From positions 586,365 to 650,364 of the forward strand of contig NW_003314319.1 in assembly GCF_000143415.4 (NCBI RefSeq): DNA of 64,000 bases. The letters run 5' to 3'. This DNA is from Selaginella moellendorffii (lineage: Eukaryota; Streptophyta; Lycopodiopsida; Selaginellales; Selaginellaceae). Below are positions 57,508 to 64,000 of the stretch, piece after piece (within the stretch, counting starts at the first letter, position 1; every line of letters begins with the position of its first letter). The position numbers and the translations under genes are program-made. Under the pieces are notes generated by a model. That model was not told the origin of the DNA. It searched no databases and saw only the letters and a list, made by a program, of their open reading frames with translations.

Positions 57508-58052
57508 GGATTTGCAACGGAGATCCGGCTAAAAATCTACGAGAGCCATCATCCAAGTGAGTCTTTTGATTTCCACTTTTCTGTGATAGTTCCTCTCTCT
57601 TTCTGTGCAGAACATTTCGAGAGTATGGAGAGGAAGTTCTGTGTCACCTGGAGGAGTCATTGTCTTCGGATAGTAATCTCACCAAAGCCCCCAAGAACTA
57701 CGAAGGGGTGAGTTTTTCACTTTCTCGTTCTTTTCTCTTAGTCTCATTCACTGTTGGATGATCCAGGTGAGAGTTTTGAGCATTATGTTTGGTAGCAAGT
57801 TACACCTTGCATTTTATTGGATTTTATGAGAGTAGTGAGCTCTCACTGATCCTGTTCTTACTGAGGTGGAGGATGGTTCTTACTGAGGCACGACTGAACA
57901 TCGAGGTGAGTGAAATAAATCTTAAAAACATGGATGAATCCAGGCTCCCACGAAAGACGCTGCGCAAAAGCTGGGCTCGTTTGTCATGGAAATGGTCTCT
58001 CGATTCAAGGCATTGGATTGCAAAAGTTTCTTACATAGAAGAGATATACTAA
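57508..58052 (+). pseudogene. 3' fragment of the mutase gene
   Basis: Right-hand counterpart of mutase exons 14 (end) to 17 (left positions about 47598-48105). Begins in mid-exon with FATEIRLKI-type coding, keeps two introns, has an insertion near 57785-57860 and lacks a usable exon 16. The last exon is nearly intact to ATAG at 58026. Non-functional. Confidence 0.9.
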
Positions 58053-58127
58053 TTTGCTAGGGTTTTTGCAAAGGGTTTTGGCCGGGCTCGATCATTCTCT
58101 CATTGGGGAATGTGAATGCGCAGCGAA

Positions 58128-61100
58128 ATGGCAGCGGCGGATGATCTCTGGCTGGTCAGCTGCTTGAATGCGACGCTGGATCCCAATCTGGGAGCTAGGA
58201 ATCAAGCGGAAGGCGCTCTTACGGAGGCATCAAGAAAGACAGGTTTTTCTCCCCTCTCACAGGGTCATTGGAGTAAATTTGGATTCTCCTGGCAGGATAT
58301 GGGATTGCTCTCGCCAGAATCACACTGAACAACGATTTCTCGCTGGGAGTGCGTCAGATATCCTTGGAAAGTTTAGTTTCTTCTCTTTTCCTCGCAGCGC
58401 TTCCTTTAACGGATTTCACCTAGCTGCGGTTCTTTTGAAGCATTACGTGAAGAAGCATTGGATTGGCGATGACTTCACCGTCTTTCCTCAAGACAAGGTA
58501 AGTTCTATTGCTTTGTCGCGGCTTTTTGTGAAGGATGGTTCGTGTTTTTCCCAGGAAATGATTCGAAAGCTGTTGCCTCTTGGTTTGGGTGATCCAGAGA
58601 AGAAGATACAAACCGCTGTGGGTATGGTAATTGCATGCATTGCCACTTCCGACTGGCCAGAGGAATGGCCGGAGCTTATGATGCTCATCCTTGCGTGCAT
58701 AAACGATCGCTCCGACGTTAACAAAGGTAACAGGTACTGAGACGATGGTTTTTCCTACTTCTGGATGATGCAGTGAACGGAGGAATGCGATGCCTCTACT
58801 TTTTTGCTGACGAGATGGACGATAGACAACTTCCACACCTGGTGCCTGTGCTTTTCCCGGCTTTGTATGACATTATCTCAACACCTTCCGTAAGTTTGTT
58901 TCGATAAACGTTTTTCGAAAGGAACCCTTTGTTATGAAATAATTCGGTTTCCCTGCAAGGTTTACGCTGCGTCGACTCGAAAGGAAGCACTGAATGTGTT
59001 GCATAGCTGCATCGCCACCCTGGGGGTTATGAGTGGTGCTTATCAAGTTACGTGTTTCTCATTTCTGGCTACTTTTGATGCTGATTATTTCTGCAGTCAG
59101 AAACGAAGGCGCTGATGAAACCTATGCTTAAGGGATGGTTGGAACAATTTGCGGCAGTACTTCTTCAAACAATCCGGCCGAAAGAGCCGGATAGTTGGCT
59201 GCTCAAAATGGAGGTATCAGTTCCTTTTTTTCATGTTGATTGAGACTGAAGATTTAATGAATCTTACAGGCTATCAAAGCTTTGCAACAAATTGTGATGA
59301 ACTTTTCGAAACTCGCATTCAACGACTTCACAAGTAAATAGAAGTGCTTCACAAATGCTGACGGTCTCATCTCCAATTCTCTTTAGTTGTTCTTTCCCCA
59401 CTCTGGCATACATTCGTCACAGACCTGCAAGTTTACGTGGAGGCTGCTGTCAACGGCGACGAAGTAGACTTGGCTGATCCCAAAAGCTCTGAAGAAAGTT
59501 TAGAGTCGTACGCAAATCAGGTAAGAGGCCGGGAACTGGAATTTATCTTCATTCTTTGCCTCTCTTGCAGTTGCTCGAGTTTCTACTATGTCTAGTTGGC
59601 CATTCACGATACTGTGAGGTAAATCCAAAGCTTACGTGTTGAGACAACCCCGTTATTGTTCATTGATGAAGGTTATCCGCAAGAGCATCAAAGATCTGGC
59701 GTACTTCACGATAGGGTACATGCAGATGACTGAAGAACAAGTTGTATCATGTTTTTTCGTGCTCCAAGTTTCTAACCGATGCCTTCCAGGTCCAGACTTG
59801 GTCTGGAGACGCGAGTGAGTTCCTGGCCGAGGAAGATACTTTATCCTGTAGCTGCAGAACGTCAGGTAAAAGAGCTAAACAGGTGTGTTTTGATTTTCGT
59901 GAGTTCATTTCAGGGGTCTTGCTTCTCCAGGAGTTTGTTGGTGTCTACGAGGACGAAGGCACACTAGCTATTCTGGAAGCTGTCAGTAGAAGAATGGAAG
60001 ATGCAGACAGAGCGAAATCTCAGGGTGAAACTGGCTGGTGGAAGGCAAGTATATCATGATTGGATGTTTCTAACAGTTTGTGCATCTGTATGCTGCAGGT
60101 GCGCGAGGCGGCATTATTAACTTTGGGATCTTGTGTAGAGGTATTTTCATTCATAATTCTAAATGTTATTACAATGCTTCTTTAGGCTGACGATGAGCTG
60201 CCCGGATTCAGCATTGACGTTCTTTTTAACCGCATTTTAGTTGACGACCTATCACAAGGTAAGGCCTACCAGTTTTTCTTCTGAACAAGTTATTTTTCAG
60301 GAATGAAATTGTGTCCCTTTTTATATGGCCGTGCTCTATGGGCCGTTGCAAAATTCTCTTCCTGCGTAAGTAGAACGTTTCATTCTTTGTTTCTTATAGT
60401 TTGATCAAGATCGCCTCTACAGATTAGCAAGGACAAACAAGAGAAGTTCTTTCTTACTGCAATAGAAGGACTGTCTGATACTTCGTAAGTCCTGTTTCGA
60501 TAGTCTATTCTGTAACCTTTTGTTTGTCGCAGGTATATTCCAATCATGGTGGCTTCATGCCAAGCAGTTTCCACCTTGTTGCCAAAAGTTGAGTCTCGAA
60601 GCTCACAGCCTTATATAAGATCACTCTATACAGCACTGGCGACACTCTTGCAGCAGGTTTGCTCTTATGCTATTCTTTTTCTTTATCATGCTAAAAACTA
60701 TTTCTCAGGGGTCTGAAGAAACTATGCATATTGTTTTGGATGCGTTGCAATCCGCAATAAAAGCTGGTAAGTGGCCTATTTACTGACTTCTTTCACATGA
60801 CTACCCTTGATCTTTCTCAGACAAGGATCACATGCCTGAAGCAGAGGCAATGTTATCTCCCATTTTACTGCACGTATGGGCGACATATATCAGGGATCCC
60901 TTAATCAGCATAGACGCACTAAGTGCTATAGAGGTAAATCTGATTAACATGAAAAAGACTGAGAGCTTATGCAGGCTGTTAAAAATGCCCCTGGCTGTAT
61001 GGAGCCTCTTGCAGCGCGGGTGCTTCCTGCTATTACTGGCGTTTTGTGTCAGGTATTTGAAGTGGTATTCTTGAGGCGGTCTACGTAACTGTTTGTTTTC

Positions 61101-62814
61101 AAAGTGTAGCCACGAAGTCAGCAGGAAGGACAAGTAGCGGGAGCTTTAGATCTTCTCACCATGCTTGTCAAGGTTCGTTCGTTCTCCTTGCGTTTTACTT
61201 GTTTCGTTTGTTTGTTCTTTAATATGATAATGCATTCAGAACGCGCCTCTCAGCATCTTGAAGCACGCGCATCATGCACTCTTTACCTCCATTATCGATA
61301 TAGTTTTGCAGACGAATGACGATAGCGAGCTACAGGTAGCTTTTCGTTAACAGACAGCGGTTTCCTGATGTCTTGCTTTCTCGACAGAATGCAACTGAGT
61401 GTCTAGCTGGCTTTGTCAAAAGCGCAGGAGAGAACTTGATTGCTTGGGCCACTGACGCTGATTCTACAATGAAGATGCTTCTGGCGGCTGCTGGGAGGTA
61501 ATAATACCCGACAAAACTTTTGTATACTAAAGAAATCTCTTACAGATTGTTGAACCCGCAAACAAATAGCTCCGGATCTCTTTATTCTGGCACTTTTATC
61601 GTACAGCTTATTGAAAAGTTTTCTTTGCGTATGGCTCCCCACCTCAGAGATCTCGTGACGGCATTAGTGGTACGTTTGGAAAGTGTGGCACTCAAAGGCT
61701 CCCTGATCTTTGTATTCGCCAAGCTGGTACGTTCTTGGTCAAGGTTATGTAGCAGCCTTTATATTCCCAAACAGGTACACATGAGCGCACCTAACTATGG
61801 GCAATTTATCGAGCTGTTGAGGAGTATTCCTTCGAAAGGTTATGGAGATTCTCTCACATGTGTAATGGCGGAATGGACCAAATGCCACGGTAAAGATTGT
61901 TCTGTTGTATCTGCATGCTAAAGTGAACTTTTAGACGAAGTTCAAGGTTCGTACCAGATCAAAGTGAGTACAACAGCTCTGGCAAGTCTTTTAGCCACTG
62001 GACACCCTCTACTTTCACAAGTTCAAGTCGAAGGACGCTTGCTGGAGGTATGTCACAGCATAAAATACTGCTTTTCTTATTATTGTGTTTACAGGCTACT
62101 GGTGGAATCAAGACAAGGTCGAAATCCAAATTGCAACCTGACCAGTTTACGAGAGTTTCCGCACTTCAAAAGGTTTGATCGGTTATGAATGGCTTTAACG
62201 GTGACAAACCTGACTTCAGATTTTCTCCCTCCTGGCTCGTGGTCTAGTCGAAGGACAAGAGGCAGCCAGCAATTTCGTGGATGAGGTAAATCTAAATGTT
62301 CGAATTCCAAAGTATTCAGCTTCTCTCAGGATGATGAGTGGGAAGAGCTTAGCAACCCGGACGGGAATGATGTGGAAGATGTAGTGCCAGCCAATAAATC
62401 GCTACGGTCTGTTTTCGAGCCTGCTGATCTGTACGAAGACGTGTTGAATGGCGACGTGGTAAGAGCTAATCCCTGGAGAAAAAGCTGTGGCATTGATATT
62501 CGTTTCGTTTTACAGAGTGATGGGGACGAACCAAGCGATGAAGTTGATCCAATCAATCAGGTAAGCGTTACGATAATTACGTGATATGCAAAACGTGTTT
62601 CTGGCGACGCCGGTCGGCCACATTGCAGATCAATCTCCAAGCTTACTTGGTGGACTTCATGAAGAGATTCTCACAAGAAGCTCCGCTTGCATTCAGTGAA
62701 TTCTTCAAGGTGAGACCTTTGTAAATCAACGTGTTGTTACAAATCTGCTTTTCTCCACAGGAGTTGTCTGATCGGGAAAAATGTGCGGTGCAAGATGCGG
62801 TGTCTAGCAAGTAA
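58128..62814 (+). CDS. IPO9: Importin-9-like nuclear import receptor
   Basis: Importin-beta family karyopherin (IPO9/KPNB group) of about 1004 residues, importing cargo such as histones and actin in other eukaryotes. I can join 33 exons: 58128..58242, 58296..58357, 58420..58497, 58555..58726, 58774..58889, 58960..59046, 59097..59213, 59270..59333, 59387..59520, 59571..59619, 59672..59740, 59790..59865, 59914..60044, 60099..60140, 60186..60258, 60301..60365, 60423..60484, 60533..60656, 60709..60766, 60821..60933, 60975..61052, 61110..61172, 61240..61335, 61388..61497, 61546..61726, 61775..61889, 61935..62047, 62095..62172, 62220..62285, 62330..62458, 62516..62560, 62629..62709, 62761..62814. 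DDLWLVSCLNATLDPN opens it; VRQLAAVLLKHYVKKHW is the importin N-domain. Intron 2 is AT-AC, intron 13 is GC-AG. Exon 10 has one base too many, giving an early TGA: either a disabling mutation or a sequence error. ATG 58116 is an alternative start. Confidence 0.85.
58358..58419 (+). other. AT-AC intron, U12-type
   Basis: The 62-base intron 2 of the importin gene begins ATATCCTT, exactly the U12 AT-AC donor consensus, and ends CAC. A branch-site-like CTTCCTTTAAC (58400-58410) lies about 10 bases from the 3' end, the required short distance. Splicing here joins CAG to CTA and restores VRQLAAVLLK; no GT/AG choice gives this. The same 62 bases survive at 48450-48511. Confidence 0.85.
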
Positions 62815-62948
62815 GAAGTGGCCGAGAGGGAGAAAAAAGTTTTGTAGGAAAGAGACAGAGACGACGATTATGTGTGATTCTTGAGTAAACCGCTTTTAAA
62901 TCCGAAAGCTCGCAAGCTCAATACCAGTGTCTTGAACTAGATGTTTCG

Positions 62949-63002
62949 CGAAGGCTCTCATCGCACAGGAAACTCCCGGAGTAAGTTGCTGTGGAACACA
63001 AT
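62949..63002 (+). repeat. Scrap of the MYB gene
   Basis: About 54 bases closely similar to 13047-13100, inside exon 1 of the MYB98-like gene (shared GCTCTCATCGCACAGGAA and GTAAGTTGCTGTG). Same orientation on the plus strand. A dispersed gene fragment with no coding role here. Confidence 0.85.
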
Positions 63003-63055
63003 CTCGTGTCTATAGAAATCGATGATCAAACCTGCGTTGGGATCTTTTGTGTTGA

Positions 63056-63099
63056 GGGGATGTAGCTTAGACGGTAGAGCACTCGCTTCGGCATCTCCA
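63056..63099 (+). pseudogene. Truncated tRNA-Ala-like sequence
   Basis: GGGGATGTAGCTTAGACGGT followed by AGAGCACTCGCTTCGGCA is the 5' acceptor, D-arm and anticodon-arm 5' half of a plant tRNA-Ala. It then jumps to TCTCCA, the 3' acceptor strand, so the anticodon 3' stem, variable loop and T-arm are gone. Not a functional tRNA. Confidence 0.7.
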
Positions 63100-63139
63100 A
63101 ATCTTTAGTTGAGTGAGCATTCCACGCATTTTGACCGGT

Positions 63140-63345
63140 GTTGACTATTGTTGACCTCATGGAGCCTTTGATCAGATTCCGCAGAGGAACAATGTCTCTT
63201 CGTATCTCCTGATCACTGCATATGCCCAGAAAGGGCATGCGCCAAGCTGGAGAGCTTGCATGCAATCGATTCCAGCAACGTCTTGGTGGGCACAGCGATT
63301 CTTGACATGTGCGAGAGTCCGAGCCGAGATCGGGAGAGCGAGAAT
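63140..63345 (+). pseudogene. PPR gene scrap
   Basis: Broken PPR-like coding: frames around 63170-63300 give LLITAYAQKGHA and similar pieces (NNVSSYLLITAYAQKGH), with frameshifts. No intact gene. Part of a debris zone between the importin gene and the last gene. Confidence 0.55.
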
Positions 63346-63545
63346 GGAGCTCGAAGTCCAAAGGTTAACAAATATAAAGGCATAATTGAAGGATGGAGAG
63401 TTTGGTGCCCTAAGGCTGTTGACATGGTGCGCTGGACAAGAGCTACGATGGAGGCTCGGAGTCGGGCGGAGCGGGATGTAGAGTGGGTAGGCATATTTGT
63501 GAGAAACGCTTGGATCTAAAATCTTTTGAACAGGTGCGCTTCACT

Positions 63546-64000
63546 ATGTCCGCTGCCACCCTTCCGCTCGAGAGTGCCTTTGACGAAGAGTATCGGGATT
63601 TGTATCGTGAGTGGAAGCAGGAGTGGGCCGCGTGGGGGAAATATCCCTCCATGTCAGTTCCCAAGGGCGCCACAGACGAGTTGATCATGGAGTACAGCGA
63701 AACACTCATTGGCGCCTTGATGGTGCACAAGTTGTACGAGGACGAGAAGATAAGTGAGATCAATTGATATGTTTTGAGCTTTTCTTAGTTTGCTGCTGCA
63801 TGTAGAGCGGGTGGAAGAGGAGGATGCCAAGATAGAAGCTCTGCAGGAGGCCAAGGCAGCAGTTAAGGCAGCAGCTCTAAGGCGGCAAATCAAGGCAGCA
63901 GCTCTAAAAGCGAAGAGAGGTAAGATTAATTGATATGTCTTGAGCTTTCCTTAGTTTTGCTGCTGCATGTAGAGCGGGAGGAACAGGAGGAGGCTAGCGG
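63546..64000 (+). CDS. Unrecognised coiled-coil protein, 5' part
   Basis: Opens with MSAATLPLESAFDEEYRDLY and EWKQEWAAWGKYPSM; the first exon (63546..63753) joins in frame to 63806..63919 and to 63974 onward, running off the window. Exons 2 and 3 both start with an AGCGGG(T/A)GGAA(G/C)AGGAGGA sequence and follow near-identical intron ends, so they come from a tandem exon duplication. The exon 2 product is Ala/Lys/Glu-rich with internal repeats (EAKAAVKAAALRRQIKAAAL) and predicted as a coiled coil. I do not recognise the family. Start choice: first ATG after the upstream stop that precedes a clean frame; an upstream exon is possible because CAGG precedes it. Confidence 0.55.

Noticed and set aside
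58358-58424. Reading the importin intron as AT...AG ending at CCTAG
   Set aside because: Would start exon 3 with CTGCGG and lose the frame of LAAVLLK; the AC end at 58419 keeps it.

Overview
The window looks like nuclear DNA of an early-diverging land plant, most likely the lycophyte Selaginella. The reasons are very short introns (mostly 50-110 bases), tightly packed genes, two intronless PPR genes built from 31-residue S-type repeats, plant-only families (HUA2-like PWWP protein, NIP boron-channel type aquaporin, MYB98-type MYB, NF-YB) and AT-rich transposon graveyards between gene clusters. The genus is an inference from style and is not proven here.

Layout. 1-4108: PP2A scaffold A subunit (minus, runs off the left edge) head to head with a Dbp4/DDX10-type DEAD-box helicase, sharing a promoter with telo-boxes. 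4109-6590: AT-rich non-coding DNA. 6592-13472, all minus: NIP5;1-type aquaporin with an AUG-stop in its presumed leader, a COA3-like cytochrome oxidase assembly factor, a GDSL esterase/lipase and a MYB98-like two-repeat MYB. 13753-19390: tandem segmental duplication of a cinnamyl-alcohol-dehydrogenase-like gene plus an alpha-SNAP-like gene; both dehydrogenases look intact but the first SNAP copy is broken. 19351-23457: two PPR genes head to head, 72 bases between start codons. 23460-29640: AT-rich block with a transposase fossil, followed by a decayed copy of the second PPR gene's 3' end. 31553-44968: a dense cluster of a TPR/J-domain protein, Y14 (exon junction complex), HUA2-like protein, a universal stress protein, an alpha/beta-hydrolase-like protein, an ER protein disulfide isomerase ending in KDEL, and NF-YB. 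45297-62814: a phosphoglucomutase/phosphomannomutase-like gene and an importin-9-like gene, once adjacent, duplicated and then reciprocally decayed. The left copy keeps the mutase and a gutted importin; the right copy keeps a mutase 3' scrap and a nearly complete importin. An F-box gene and a 6 kb AT-rich block lie between them. 62940-64000: gene-fragment debris (MYB scrap, truncated tRNA-Ala, PPR scrap), then the start of an unrecognised coiled-coil gene with duplicated exons.

The genes are mostly unrelated housekeeping and regulatory loci, not a pathway cluster. The notable biology is in how they are built: an AUG-stop in front of a boron-channel type gene, an AT-AC (U12-type) intron with a good branch site in the importin, a probable 6-base microexon in NF-YB, two stop-free introns whose length is a multiple of three, reciprocal loss after duplication, and two oppositely oriented fossils of one transposase family inside AT-rich blocks. 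All exon boundaries below were placed by eye from GT/AG signals, reading-frame continuity and family similarity; transcript data were not available.
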